Below are positions 34,514 to 47,452 of a stretch of DNA of 64,000 nt, one piece after another; position 1 is the stretch's first letter, and each line of letters starts with the position of its first letter. This stretch comes from Rhynchospora pubera. Lineage: Eukaryota > Streptophyta > Magnoliopsida > Poales > Cyperaceae. The position numbers and the translations under genes are program-made. The stretch covers positions 172,493,955 to 172,557,954 of the forward strand of contig CM051462.1 of the NCBI GenBank assembly GCA_028095005.1. The letters run 5' to 3'. A model generated the notes under the pieces. It made no database searches, was not told the origin of the DNA, and saw only the letters and a list, made by a program, of their open reading frames with translations.

Positions 34514-37500
34514 ATGTCTTCCTCATCTTTTACGCTACGTTCTCTTCTTGAGAGAGAGAAACTCGCTTTTAACGGTGTCAATTTCTTGGATTGGCATCGC
34601 AACCTAAGGCTTGCCTTTAGGTATGAGAAAAGAGAGTATCTCCTCACCACTCCCATGCCATCGGCTCCAAAGGCAACCGCTACCCAAGAGGAAAAGAATG
34701 CCTTTGCGAAGCATGAAAACGAGGACATGGAGATGTCCGTCGTGATGGTGGCAATTATGGAATCGGAACTCCAAAAGGAGTTCATGGATAGTGGCTATGG
34801 AGTGTTTGCTATGATCACTCGCCTATCCAACATGTTCCAAACTAAGGCCCGCACCGAAAGGGCCCGTCTCATCAAGGCCGTCGCCAACACTCGCTTGGCC
34901 GAAGGTCATGAAGTCGTGCCACACGTCATGAAGATGACGGGGTTGTTTCGGCAGCTTGAGAAGCTTGATACGTCCTTCCCCTCGGGGGCGATTCAAGACT
35001 TCATTCTCAATTCTCTCCCTCCAAGCTTCACCGGTTTCGTTGTGAACTACCGGATGAACGGCATGGACAAGAGCATGGATGACATCCAAAACATGCTCAT
35101 TGAGACGGAGGAGAGTCTAAAGAAAGAGAAGGGCCCAAAGGATGTTCTTGCGGTGAGTGGAAAGAGCAAGAAGATAAGAAAGCGTGGCCGCAAAGGCAAA
35201 GGCAAAGGCCCGGTGACGCCCCAAGGTCCGGCCAAGGGTGCTCCCGTGGGTTCTAAGAAGAAGAAGAACCCGGCCACTTCCGAAACCGTGTGCTACTACT
35301 GTAGCAACAAGGGCCATTGGAAGAGAAACTGCCCAAGGTACCTAGCTGACAAGAAGGCGGGAACTGTCCAACCTTCTACCTCAGGTATATTTGTCATCGA
35401 AACCCTTCTCGCTACTTCTCACACAGATTGGGTATTCGATACTGGTTCGTGTGCTCACATTTGTCGAAATGTGCAGGTCCTAAAGAATAGAAGGCGGCTC
35501 GAGAAAGGCGAAATTCAACTCCGCGTCGGTAACGGCACGTGCGTCTCCGCTATGGCCGTTGGGAGCGTGGAATTAACTTTGCCTTCTCGTTTTGTGTTGG
35601 AACTCAAGGATGTTTTTGTAGTTCCATGTATCACTCGAAACATTGTATCCATTTCTTGTTTGGATTTGGATGGATTTGATGTTGTAATAAAGAACAAGTG
35701 TTTGACTTTGTTTCGTAATGAAGTTCGTTTTTGTGATGCACATTTATTGAATGGTCTTTATGTGCTCGATTCGAATGGATTTGTTTTGAGTGTTGAAAAT
35801 GACAAAAGGAAACGTAAGGTTTCACATAAGAATGCGACTTTAATGTGGCATTGCCGCTTAGGTCATATCAACGAGAAACGCATCAAGAGACTACAATCCG
35901 TTGGTCTCTTGGATCAATTCGCTTTCGAGCCAATTGACACTTGCGAATCTTGTTTGATGGGTAAAATGACAAAAACGCCTTTCCCCAACAAAGGGATAAG
36001 GGCAAATGGATTGTTAGATCTCATACATACCGATGTATGTGGACTTATGAGCATTTGTGCACGTGGAGGTTTCTCATACTTCGTCACGTTCACTGACGAT
36101 TATAGTAGATACGGGTATATCTACTTGATGCGTCACAAATCTGAAACCTTTGACAAGTTCAAAGAGTTTAAGAGTGAAGTTGAGAACCAACTTGATCGAA
36201 AGATCAAGGCCTTACGATCCGATAGAGGTGGTGAGTACTTGAGCCATGAATTTGGCGATTAACTAAAGGAGTGTGGAATCATTCCACAACTCACTCCATC
36301 AGGAACACCACAATGGAATGGTGTGTCCGAAAGGAGGAATCGAACTTTTCTAGACATGGTTCGATCGATGATGAGCCAAACTGATTTGCCTATGTCCTTT
36401 TGGGGTTATGCAATTGAAACCGCAGCTTTTACTTTGAACCGTGTTCCATCAAAGTCCGTTGAGAAAACACCATATGAGCTATGGTTTGGTTCGAAACCTA
36501 GCATGATGTTTCTCAAGATTTGGGGTTGTGAATCTTATGTGAAAAGGCTAGTGAGCGATAAGCTTGGACCCAAATCGGACAAATGTCATTTCGTAGGATA
36601 CCCTAAGAAAACGAAGGGTTACTACTTCTATAATCGTGTCGAGAACAAGATAGTTGTTGCACGACATGCAGAATTCTTGGAAAAGGAGTTTATCTCAAGA
36701 AGAAGTAGTGGGAGCAACGTGGTTATTGAAGAAATTCAAGAACCACAACAACAAAACATACCTCAAGTAGGTAATGTGGTTGTTCCAAATATAGTGCCAA
36801 ATGAGGTTGCACCGAACGAGATTGTAGCCGAACCCATTCCTCAAGTTGTTGTGGAAGAAGAGGTTCAAGAACAAGCTCCCTCGAATGAATACTCAAACAT
36901 ATCGCGTGTCGATAGTGTTGAGGACGCACCTATACTTGAAGTTCAAGAACAAAGCCCACAAACCGTTGTGGAGCAAGTTCAAGAACCTCAAGCATCTACC
37001 CTACGAAGATCGGCAAGGCCAAGTCGTCCACCTATCAGATATTTAGGTTTGCACGACGTTCTCGTCATGGAGAACGTTGAGCCTTTGACCATTGATGACA
37101 TGAAAAGAAAACCAGACTCTAAGGAATGGCTTAAGGCCATGGAATCTGAAATGCAATCCATGTATGACAACAAGGTATGGACCTTGGTTGATCTTCCCAA
37201 CGGAGTAAAACCCGTTGAGAACAAATGGATCTTTAAAATAAAGGTCGACATGGATGGCAACTTGACCATTTACAAAGCACGACTCGTAGCGAAAGGTTAC
37301 AAACAAGTTCATGGTATTGACTATGAAGAAACCTTCTCGCCCGTCGTCATGTTCAAGTCCATTCGGATAATGCTAGCAATTGCCGCATTTTATGATTATG
37401 AAATATGACAAATGGATGTCAAAACCGCCATCCTAAATGGAAATTTGGAAGAGGATGTGTATATGACACAACCCGAGTGTTTTGTGGATCCAAAGAATGC

Positions 37501-38659
37501 CAACAAGGTATGCAAACTTCAAAGGTCCATTTATGGATTGAAGCAAGCATCAAGGAGTTGGAACAAACGCTTTGATGAAGAAGTCAAGAAATTGAACTTC
37601 GTCCAAAGCGAAAAGGAACCTTGTGTTTACAAGAGGATCAGTGGGAGCGTGGTTGTGTTTCTTGTTCTATATGTTGATGATATCCTCTTGATCGGGAATG
37701 ATATCCCCGAGTTGAATGCAGTTAAGGATTCATTGAAGAAGGTGTTCTCAATGAAAGATTTGGGCGAAGCTGCCTATATCCTAGGAATCAAGATCTATAG
37801 AGATAGATCGAGAAGGATGTTAGGTTTGAGCCAAGATGCATATATTGACAAAGTGTTGAACAAACACAACATGGCAAATTCCAAAAAGGGATTCTTGCCT
37901 ATGTCACATGGCATTTTCTTGAGCAAGTCTCAAAGTCCGACCAATGATACAGATCGTGAATACATGAAGAAATTCCAGTATCCATCTGTGGTCGGATCAA
38001 TTATGTATGCCATGCTATGCACTCGTCCCGATGTGGCACATCCGATTAGCGTGACTAGTCGATTCCAAGCCAATCCCGGCATGGCACATTGGACTGCAGT
38101 CAAGAATATCCTCAAATATCTCAAGAGAACAAAGGATAGCATTCCCGTATATGGTGGAGACCAAGAGCTCGTTGTAAGTGGTTACACCGATGCTAGTTTC
38201 CAAACCGATCGAGATGACTCAAAATCACAGTCCGGCTTCGTATTTCTGCTCAATGGTGGTGCCGTAAGTTGGAAGAGTTCCAAGCAAGATACTACGGCCG
38301 ATTCCGTCACCGAAGCAGAATACTTAGCGGCTGGTGAAGCAGCGAAAGAAGGTGTATGGATCAAGGAGTTCTTGACCGAGCTAGAGGTGATTCCAAGCAT
38401 CTCAGGTCCAGTGGATATCTACTGCGACAACACGGGAGCCATAGCTCAGTCCAAGGAGCCTAGGTCTCATCAAAAGACTAGGCACATTCTACGACGATTC
38501 CATCTCATCCGTCAGTTAATGAATGATGGATGGGTCAAGGTCAAGAAGGTGGACGGTGCCGCGAACACAGCGGACCCTCTGACAAAGCCTTTATCTCGAG
38601 CCGCACATGAGTTGCATGTTGCATCCATGGAGATTAGGCGTATGCCTGAGTGGCTTTGA
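34514..38659 (+). pseudogene. Ty1-copia gag-pol polyprotein with two nonsense codons
   Basis: One continuous frame of 1,382 codons runs from ATG to a stop after MPEWL, broken only by TAA at 36260-36262 and TGA at 37406-37408; the frame itself is unbroken. Gag is at the start, with a basic stretch and a CCHC zinc knuckle (CYYCSNKGHWKRNC, residues ~260-273). The protease motif DTGS is at ~309. The integrase has the HHCC region (WHCRLGHI...CESC), HTDVCG (~507), SDRGGEY and NGVSERRNR. The reverse transcriptase has YVDD at ~1053. RNase H has GYTDASF and AEYLAA. The first stop falls in the integrase core between its second and third acidic residues. The second falls early in RT and sits where a tryptophan codon would differ by one base. 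As it stands, this copy cannot make a complete Pol. Confidence 0.95.
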
Positions 38660-38763
38660 GTTGTATCTTTTATTACTAGGCTTTAGTATGAGACATGTAT
38701 GTTTTGGATATTACATTGAGTACTATGCACTTGCTAGAAGTCACCATTGATTGACTCTAGGCC

Positions 38764-38774
38764 AAGTGGGAGAT
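38764..38774 (+). promoter_or_regulatory. Polypurine tract
   Basis: AAGTGGGAGAT immediately before the 3' LTR, the plus-strand primer site of LTR elements. Confidence 0.8.
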
Positions 38775-40537
38775 TGTTAGAGATATGTCCTAGAAGCCAA
38801 TCTTATTAGGCTACTTCTATAGTTTATGTTATTGATGATTTCAGATCATTTGTTCTTTGATTTAATCGTTGACAGTTCATTCAGGTTGAGGATCTGAATT
38901 ATAGATCACTGTTATTCATTTAGTAGTAAATGACAACGATAAATCTAAAAGTCCATAATCTTGATAATTAACAAAGAACATTAATTATCAATAAGATAAG
39001 TATGCAAGTTAAGTGATGATTAAGTTCTATAAATCATAGGTTAAGAGTAACCAACTTAATTGCATATGTATATGTTATAGAACATAGTACAGGAATGGAC
39101 CCCACGAAATAAATATATGGATTGTGTTACGTGTCATTATTTATTTCGTTATGATTTTGGTTCTAAGTTTGAGATGATTATCTTTTCCACATGAGGATAG
39201 ATGCTATAAATCATGTCTACCGCTGATTCCTGATAAAGGCTGCTATACGGACTTGATTTAAGTATTCTTGAATTGTGCGGGGAAAAGCTAATTATCAAGA
39301 AAACCGTATGTCCCTCATTAATTCACTTAGTGAGTGACGATATCTGTTTGGGCCCCTTGATGGAGATAGATTGTTTGCTAGCAACTGATACAATTATCTC
39401 TAGATCAAGAAACGTATAATCTGCAAGAATGACACGTTCCTATCTTGGATTATACGATGATATCGTGTGACATAAGAATCAAAATAGAGAAACATAATTG
39501 TTCTCTTATGCAGGATTGAAATTTTGTGGCTGTACACTATTTATGCGAATTGGGAATCATAACGTGTTGCTAGATACCGCTTATGATTATTGGAATTAAA
39601 TAGCGATTTAATTCCATGTCCAACATAGCATAAATCCTCAAAGGGTCACACATAATAAGGTGTTTAACCACACGTGCGTTAATTGTTTATTTGCAACAAT
39701 TGGTTTTGCAAAATATGATAAGTTGATTAATTAATCATATACCGTCATGGACCGTTATGATTAATTAAGTCAAATAGATCATATAGAAATAATTTAATGC
39801 ATTGACTAATTCCATATTAATTATTAAATAGTTAATAATTAATTATAATCAACACATTTAATTGTTTGAGCAATTGGGCCTTTAAATTAATTAGTTAATT
39901 TAATGTCCAATGGAAGGTGCAATTAAATAGAAGAGTATTGGGCTCAACTAGACTTGAGGCCCAACCCAAATAATGGGTTGGTAGGTGCGGCTAGGGAGGG
40001 GCAAAATTGCCATTTCAATTTTGGATGAGAGTTAGGTTTAGTGGCCTATATAAAGGGGTGTTCTTTGGGAGCAAACCCTAGCCTCCACACACCTCTTTCT
40101 CTCCTCTCTCCCTTGGCCGAAATTCCCCAAAGAGGAAGAAAAATTTCAGAATTTTTCCCTCTTTCTCTCTTCTCTTATCCACTTCCTAGCTCATGTGTTG
40201 AGCAAGCTTTTCCACTAAATTAATTGGAGAATTAACTTGAAGAGGGAAAGCTTTGGAATTAGACACACTTCTCCTAATTACTAGCATAATTGGTTTGAGA
40301 AGGTGGTTAATTCCTTAGTGGACTCGAGGCGCACGGCGTGGAGGTTCTTGGAGAGCACGCCACCGACACCAAACCGTTGGAACGAGCCTCTTGGTTGCGA
40401 TACCAAGAGAGGTATATTTCCAACCCTTTTCTCGTGTGTTTGAATAGCTTATGTACTAGATCTCTTTGTGTGTGATGTTCTTGGCTTAATTAACTTGTAA
40501 TTAGCAAAATAAATGAAAATTACACACTTTCCTAACA
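38775..40537 (+). repeat. 3' LTR, 1,763 bp
   Basis: Uninterrupted copy of the 5' LTR. It shows the empty CACTA insertion site at about 38825. Confidence 0.95.
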
Positions 40538-40621
40538 CATTTTACGTACATCCAGTGCTTTCTCTGAATTATATGAGTGGATCAGAATTCAATAACAGCC
40601 AATTGGATGATGACACCTTAG

Positions 40622-41539
40622 GGAGGCGTTTGTTTGTGTAGTAAGGAGTTGCATAACTTAAGGATGCCTAAGTGTTTATGTAGTGTTTGATTGTGTAGTA
40701 AGGATGACTAACTTAATACATGTATATATTCATGTCACAAGACTAAAATGCCCTTAAATTTGAATTAGTATTATGTATTATAAGTTGTGACCTAATTATT
40801 GTTAATTATTAATTATTATAAAAATTAATTATTAATGATGATACTAAATCATTTTTACTATTATGAAATATTAATAATTACTTTCAATAAAATATTATAA
40901 ATATTATTATTTGTTTTATAATAAAAATATTATTGATTAATTATCTTCAATTAATTATTATTCTTAAATCATTATTATTAATAATTAATATTACTTGTTA
41001 AATATTATTAATTATGATTTTTTTAATAATTATTGTTACTTATTAAGTATTATTATTTATTAATTAATATTAATTAATTTTTAATTTTTAATTATTGGAA
41101 AAAATAATTATTAATGATAATAAGAAATCATTTTATTATTATGAAATATTATTAATTATTTTTAATTAAATAATATAAATATTATTAATTATTTAATAAT
41201 AAATCAATATTGTTTATTAATTATTATTTTTACTTGTTATATATTATTATTTATTAATTATAATAATTAATATTTATTACTAATTATGATTTTTAATAGT
41301 TATTGTTACTTATTAAATATTATTATTTATTAATTATTATAGATTATTAAATATTATTATTAATTATTTCTAAAGGGTATTGTTGGAAAAAAAATTAAAG
41401 GGGACCGGTACATAACTTATGCAACCTATTTAGGTTGCATAACTTATGTATCCTTAAGGCATTTTATGTAAGAAGTGTTTGGTGACTTAAGAATACATAA
41501 CTTAAGTTATGCATCCTTTAAGTCACAAACAAACGCCCC
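40622..41539. mobile_element. AT-rich non-autonomous DNA transposon, 918 bp
   Basis: Ends GGAGGCGTTTGTTTGTG and CACAAACAAACGCCCC are inverted, flanked by TAG (40619-40621 and 41540-41542). Subterminal regions carry TAACTTAAGGATGC and its inverse. The middle is almost pure ATTATTAATTATT-type sequence with no coding content. The 3 bp duplication fits PIF/Harbinger or CACTA size; the termini are not CACTA. Confidence 0.8.
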
Positions 41540-41542
41540 TAG

Positions 41543-42584
41543 AGGCTTAGACGAGAGTAACAGTACATGGCAAAAGGACCACACATATGATAGAAATTGA
41601 AATGACAGAGTGGGCCTCACTCATCAGAGAATCCTTAATACTAGATACTATTTTACTTTATTGTGACCAGACTACTTTTTCTCTGTACAGGGACTGCATA
41701 GTCCGCACTATCATATTTTTATTAATATCCGTAATGATCAATGCATCATGTTTTTTTAAAGATGATCAATGAATCAAGAAGTATCTAGTTGGAAGTTGGG
41801 ACTGAAAATTATTGATTCTATTAATTGTTTCTGATAAGTGATTATTTAGGCAAGGGAAATATCCACAAGTATATACATACAGTAAAAAATGCCTAATTTT
41901 AGCCTGTTCAAGGAAACAGTCGAGCTACAGTAAAAATCATGTTGCTACATTAATGCTCAATTGTTCATGTCCCTTTCTCCCTTTTTGGTTTTCTCAGAGA
42001 AAAATTAAAAAATATGATGCCTACGGGTGCCATACCAAAAAAATAAAATAAAATAAAATTAAAATTCATAAAATACGCCTAAGGCACAACAATTCACCCA
42101 CCTTTATCTCCAATTAAATACGGCTTCTCAACTTTTTTCTGTTCCATAGCGGGTACTAACATGGATTTATCACCATTTACAATTTTATGTTCAAATCCAA
42201 TACTTCGAATCATGATATAAGTCATAAGTGTAATTTTTTTTTTCAAACAAAAATTTACACTCAATATGGTGAGTACTCTGACTATGAAATGACAATAGGT
42301 AACTTGTACCTTTCAACAGGGTCGCATTCAAGTTGAGAAGACATGTTATAATATCGCAAGATATTTTTTGTCCAATAAAAAATTTGTATGGTTATATAGA
42401 CATTCTGTTTTTCAAAATTGTATACTTAACCTCCATAAAAAATTGTCTATAACTTAGTTGTTGACTTAAAAAATTTCATATATTTTTTTATATCATAAAA
42501 TTTTTAATATTAATATAATTAAAATTTTACTTGTTTTTAATTTACTTCAATGATCAATATCGTTGAAAAGTTTTCTGACTTCAC
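41543..42584. other. Intergenic stretch, nothing recognised
   Basis: AT-rich. A short frame at 41587-41772 has no recognisable domain. Confidence 0.4.
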
Positions 42585-42587
42585 TAT

Positions 42588-42745
42588 GGGGCCGTTTGGA
42601 TCAAGTGGGAATTTGGGAAATTTCTTATTCCTAAGCATAAATTTATTATAAACAGTTCAAACTCTTCACAAAATTACACACTTCTCAATACTATATGCCT
42701 AGAAATAGGAAATTCCTCCTATTCCTGAGTGATCCAAACGTCCCC
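42588..42745. mobile_element. MITE with GGGGCCGTTTGGATC termini
   Basis: 158 bp. Right end GATCCAAACGTCCCC. Flanked by TAT (42585-42587 and 42746-42748). Same family as 19310 and 22505. Confidence 0.82.
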
Positions 42746-42921
42746 TATTGTCTTTCCATTATTGCTGCAATTAGAAGTTAACATGAAAGCTTGACGCCAA
42801 TATTATTTTCTCCAAAAAAAAATAAAAGGTAGCGACGGGCAGTCTCGGTGGTACAATTCTTCCTAACAAATACTACTGTCGCTGGTTAAATGGTAAAACT
42901 TTGTTCACCGCCTAGTGTAAT

Positions 42922-43095
42922 CAGTGTTTTGAAAATCGTACCGGATATCGGAAATTTCCGGTAATACCGGGAACCGAAATGGTTACCGAAATGACGGTAT
43001 TCGGTATTGTGAGAGGAAAAATCGAAAAATTTCAAAAAATATCGGATTTCTATCATCTGGCCGGTAGAAGTGCCGGTACGGTTTTAAAAATACTG
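42922..43095. mobile_element. hAT-type MITE, CAGTGTTTTGAAAA termini
   Basis: Left end CAGTGTTTTGAAAATCG, right end GGTTTTAAAAATACTG. Flanked by AGTGTAAT (42914-42921) and AGTGTAAC (43096-43103), an 8 bp duplication with one mismatch. The interior has GGTACC/CCGGTA-type words and paired TACCGG sites. Confidence 0.78.
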
Positions 43096-43103
43096 AGTGT
43101 AAC

Positions 43104-43637
43104 AACTAACAAGTTCGATACTTAAGTTCTAGATCCATCAATAACTTACCAACTAATATATAAGATAGGGTCGTGACCCTATTTTTCTTCAAAAATATTA
43201 ATAATTTACCAACTAGGGACAAATAACTACAATTTACAAGAAATAAGAATGCATGGGCCATGGGCACATCAAGTGTATTCTGTACTCGCCGTATAGGATC
43301 CGACATTCTACATCTCTGTTTGGATGCATTGAGAAATAGGAAGAAAAAAAAAGAGAAGAAAAAAATTATAAATAATTTAAACTCTTCACAAAGTTACACA
43401 CTTTCTAATACTTCTTCTCACTTTTTCCTTTCTTCCTTTCTTCCCATACCTATCCAAACGGAAATAGGTAACTTTTCTTTTTAATTTGTTCAACTAACAC
43501 AAAAAATTTGTTGCACACTTGCACACATACTCGTTAACGATCCAAGAACAAGAAAAAGGAAATGGATTTGAGTCGATGGCAGCACTGCAATAATTGACAT
43601 GGATGAGTTATGTATTGACTGCTTTTTCTTTTTTTTT
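43104..43637. other. Intergenic stretch with a degenerate CTGTTTGGAT MITE
   Basis: About 43314-43463 begins CTGTTTGGATGCATTGAG and ends ATCCAAACGG, with the shared CAAAGTTACACACTTTC words. No clean duplication. The rest shows nothing. Confidence 0.5.
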
Positions 43638-43905
43638 TGCTCCGTTTGGATGCGTTGAGAATAAGGTAGAAAGAAGGAAGAAGGAAAGAAATTTATTGGG
43701 AAGGAATAATGTTATTGAAAAGGGGTAAATTTATTGGGAAGGGATAATTTTATTGAAAAGGGTAAATTTATTGGGAAGGGATAATTTTATTGAAAAGGGA
43801 CAAATTTATTGGGAAGTGTGTAACTTTTGTGAAGAATTTGGATGATTAGAAATAAATTTATTGGTAAAAAGTGGTTATTCCTTATTTTTTATTCCGGAAA
43901 ATGTA
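43638..43905. mobile_element. Degenerate CCGTTTGGAT MITE carrying a 37-38 bp tandem repeat
   Basis: Starts CTCCGTTTGGATGCGTTGAG. AAATTTATTGGGAAG recurs at 43689, 43727, 43764 and 43802, an internal tandem expansion. The right terminus is not clear. Confidence 0.55.
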
Positions 43906-44654
43906 TTGTATTGACTGCCTTACATGTATACTGTACTACTGAACTATATATGTGTCTAAACTGACGTTATTTGTCGTGTCCGACATATTGATTCATCAGG
44001 ACTAGGAGAAATATAATAGGAGAAGTAATTTTCATACGGACTATTTCATTTAGTATGACAATTGAAACTTTGGGAAAAACCATGATGCACGCTTATTAAC
44101 ATTCGTTCTGAAGGAAACAAATTGATTAGATAGGGAAATTGATTGTAATTTGGAAAAAAAATCAACTGGTAATTTATAAAAAAATTATAATAAATAAAGA
44201 TTTTCTTATATCGGTATTCGATTGATGACAACAAAAATTTAGTTTTTATCGAATTTGTTTGACGGATAAAAAAAAATACTTTTGTTGTCAAATTTCTTCC
44301 GAAATTATTTTATTTAAAAATTTAGACCCAAAAAATTTTAATACAAAGAGTTATTTATTTTTTTAATAAGAAGAAAGTTCGTACGTGTTTCATAAAAGCG
44401 TACACTATCTCTCCTTCGTACTCGTTTATAAAACGCGCTTCAAGGCTTCGAACGCGTTTTATAAACGGGTACAAAGGGAAAATAAATTCACCGCTTCAGT
44501 TACGCCTTTTGAGGCAAGTCAGACCTTTGTACCCATTTATGAAACGCGTTCAAAGCCTTCGTACGCGTTTTATAAACGGGTACGAAGGTCGTCTCTTTTC
44601 AAAATCGTGTTATAGCCGTTTTTTTTCGTTCGCACTCATCGCCATTAGACAGAC

Positions 44655-44725
44655 ATAGGAGAAAGAGAGAAAGAGAGAAGGAAAGAAAGAGAGAAGGAAA
44701 GAGAAAGAGAGAAAGAGAAGAGGAA
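44655..44725 (+). repeat. GA-rich microsatellite-like tract
   Basis: Irregular AGAAAGAGAG/GGAAAG repeats lie just inside the MULE, upstream of the PMD gene, as plant 5' leaders often show. Confidence 0.7.
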
Positions 44726-45803
44726 GGCACGGAGAGAAGAGGGAACCCAGGGCGAGAAGAAGAGGAAGGCAACGAGAGAAAGAGAAGAGGATCCGACTGC
44801 GGGAGAGGACGACTTGCGGCAGCAGAGAACTTGCCACCATGAGGTTTTTTTTCAAAACTATTTTGTATTTTTACGATTTATGTTAATTTGTGGAAATGAA
44901 GTAATGAATTGAAATAGTGATAATTGTTGATAATTTGTGGTTTAGGGTTTAGGGATTAGTGATAATTGTTGATAAATAGTGATGATAATATGTGAAAATG
45001 GATGATTGATGATAATTAGTGGAAATGGATGTAAATTGAAATAGTGATAATTTGTGGAAATTGTGCATATGGATGTAAATTGAAATAGTGATGATAGTTA
45101 AAATTGAAATGATTAAAATTATGAAAATTGTGGATATAGATATGGATAAGGATGTAAATTGAAATAAATAATGAAAAATACTGATAGAAATAAATTTTAG
45201 TTTGTAATGGATATGGATATGGATGTAAATTTTATGTTGGATTTATTTTGAAAATGATGTATATTAAATTAGTTATGGATATCGATGTAAATTTTAGTTT
45301 GTAATTATTGTGAAAATTATGTATAAATTTATTGGACAATTTAGTAAATTGTTGAAATAAATGGAATTGTATATTGAAATTATGGTGCAAATTGTGCATG
45401 AATTTTTTTTAAAATATTATGATAAAAATTAGTCTAATATTAAAATTAGTGCAAAAATGTCTAAGTTATTAAAATGATAAAATTATTCTATTATCAATCA
45501 GTAATTATTGTAAAAATGTCAATTACATAGAAAAATAATTTTTGTTTTGTTCATTTTTTTAATTATTGAAATATGTCTATTATTACAATTAATATTTTTA
45601 TTAGTGCAAAAATATTAAATTTATTGTTGTTTTAAAATTTGTTTATTACAATTTGTATGAAAATTAATTGAGGTAGTGAAATTGTGTATGACAATTAGTG
45701 GATTGAAATATGCACGATTGAAATTAGTCAATGTTGTTTAATTAGTTAAAAAAAATTATGCAATTTATTGTTGTTTATAATGTTCTTATATTATTTGAAT
45801 CAG

Positions 45804-47452
45804 ATGAGTTCAGCAGAAGACGAGGCTGGTCCTTCTGGTGCTTCACCACCTTCCACCGAAGCACCCCCACCCAGCCTCGCCAAAAAAGACGTAGGCGTCG
45901 TGGAGCCCGTCCGAACGCACTCAATATCAATCCACCATAACCAGCCAACACAGAAAACCAACAAATTTTGTTTGTTACGGATAACAACCATATCGTTGGT
46001 TTGTCTTTTGAGGAGGTAATAGATTGTTGTATGTTAATTTAGATTTTTTATTTTAATAATTTAGATTTCTTAATAGACTGATAATATTTTTGTGTTGATG
46101 CAGCGTGAAAAAAATTTGGAGATGAGGTCGCACAAGCGAACGATTGAGGTGGACGATAGGATTGAGGGAAGACTGATCAAACTGGGCCTGAGTCACATTA
46201 CGAAGGTGAAGCATGTCAACGTGGAAATGCCATTACTGAAGGCAATGATCGAGTTTTGGCGTCCGGAGACGCGTACTTTTCATTTTCTCGTCGGAGAGAT
46301 GACTGTTACTTTACAGATAATTTATTTAAACTTGATATTAAATTTTTTTTACAATAATTTTTGTATTAATTTTCACAGTTAATTACAATTTAGTTTAATA
46401 TTAAAATTGTAAAATTTTCACATAAAATTTCATACAAATTTTTGCATTAATTGCATTATTTAAAAAAGATATTCCAATATTAATTGTCACATTAATTTTT
46501 GCCTTAATTATATTTAAAATTCAAATTTGAATATTAATTTTTGTAATAAATATATTTAAAAAAGGCATTGTAATATTAACATGACACGAATTTAATGTAT
46601 TTTGTAATTGTCATCAGAATGTTGCCTTCTTATATGGTTTGCGCTCGACGGGCATCCTAGTTAGATCCAACACGAGAGGGCCCTGGAAGGAAAAGATTCG
46701 TGCAAATCTTTATCCTCATGAAGATTTGGAAAACTGGCACAGAAAAAAGAGGAGCATGGAGTAAGTGAAAAAAAAGTTATATATTGATTTTTCCTATTCA
46801 GTATATGCATTGCTTACTTGTATTGATTATTTTAAATTTGTACAATGCAGGGGCGATGTTGTTGGCAACAACATCAAGTTGAAATGGTTGCGGCAAAATT
46901 GCGAGGGAGGGGGGAGGGGCGCCACAGTCAGGTGCTACTGATGATGAGCTAGATCGATACACGTGTGTAGTGGCTCTAGAGGTATTTGGGACGTTGATGT
47001 TTCCCGATATTTCTCAGAATTCCGTCGCAGCATACTTTTTGGAGCTCGTATCGGTATAATTTTCTTAACTTAAATAATATTTTTATTTGTTTCCTATGAT
47101 ATTAGAATTCAATGTTAGAAATAAAATTAATATTGTTAATATTGTTTAGAAATTTAATATTGTTGATATTAGAATTCAATATTAAAAATAATTTTGCACT
47201 ATTTGTATTGTCATAACGAAAATAAATATCAATTCGTTGTTTAATTTAAATGCAGGGCAATTTGAATGAAGTTTCGAACTTCAATTGGGGAGCTGCCACG
47301 CTTGCTAGTCTATATCGTGCTCTCGACCGTGCCTTTATGCGTTTCAAGGTTGTGACGGGACCTTGGATGCTATTGTTGTTTTGGGCATGGTCATACCTTC
47401 CTGTTTGTCGCCCAGAGATTGCTCCTATCGGTGGATTAGGATAGCCTAACAT
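45804..47452 (+). pseudogene. Plant mobile domain (PMD / MAIN-like) gene, multi-exon, decayed
   Basis: Several exon-like blocks in order match the plant mobile domain (the MAIN/MAIL family, often carried by MULEs). A proline/basic N-terminal block is at 45804-46015, ending before a GTAATAG donor-like site. After a GATGCAG acceptor (46103), 46104-46315 encodes LLKAMIEFWRPETRTFHF and GEMTVTLQ. After TCATCAG (46618), 46619-46762 encodes NVAFLYGLRSTGILV. About 46850-47055 encodes DDELDRYTCVVALEVFGTL. After an AATGCAG acceptor (47254), 47255-47444 encodes NFNWGAATLASLYRALDRAF. PMD proteins take part in silencing or genome maintenance, or travel as transposon cargo. Defects are a stop in one possible N-terminal frame, a non-GT sequence (AT) after TLQ, and a frame problem near 46910. 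It is probably a pseudogene. Confidence 0.78.

Larger units (their letters stand above)
26650..40537 (+). mobile_element. Ty1-copia LTR retrotransposon, nearly complete
   Basis: Flanked by the exact 5 bp duplication CATTT (26645-26649 and 40538-40542). The 5' LTR is 26650-32422 and contains a CACTA element. The 3' LTR is 38775-40537. Without the insert each LTR is 1,763 bp. By eye they differ at about 14 positions, close to 0.8 %. Both begin TGTTAG and end TAACA. The primer binding site TGGTATCAGAGCC (32425-32437) is complementary to initiator methionine tRNA. The polypurine tract AAGTGGGAGA adjoins the 3' LTR. The domain order protease-integrase-RT-RNase H makes it Ty1-copia. LTR length and Gag style suggest the Angela/Tork branch, but that is only an impression. 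Confidence 0.95.

Noticed and set aside
34498..35317. Minus-strand frames across gag
   Set aside because: Antisense shadows of the gag-pol frame.
44385..44615. 76-codon frame at the left end of the MULE
   Set aside because: It lies in the terminal repeat and its CGTTTTATAAACG subrepeats.
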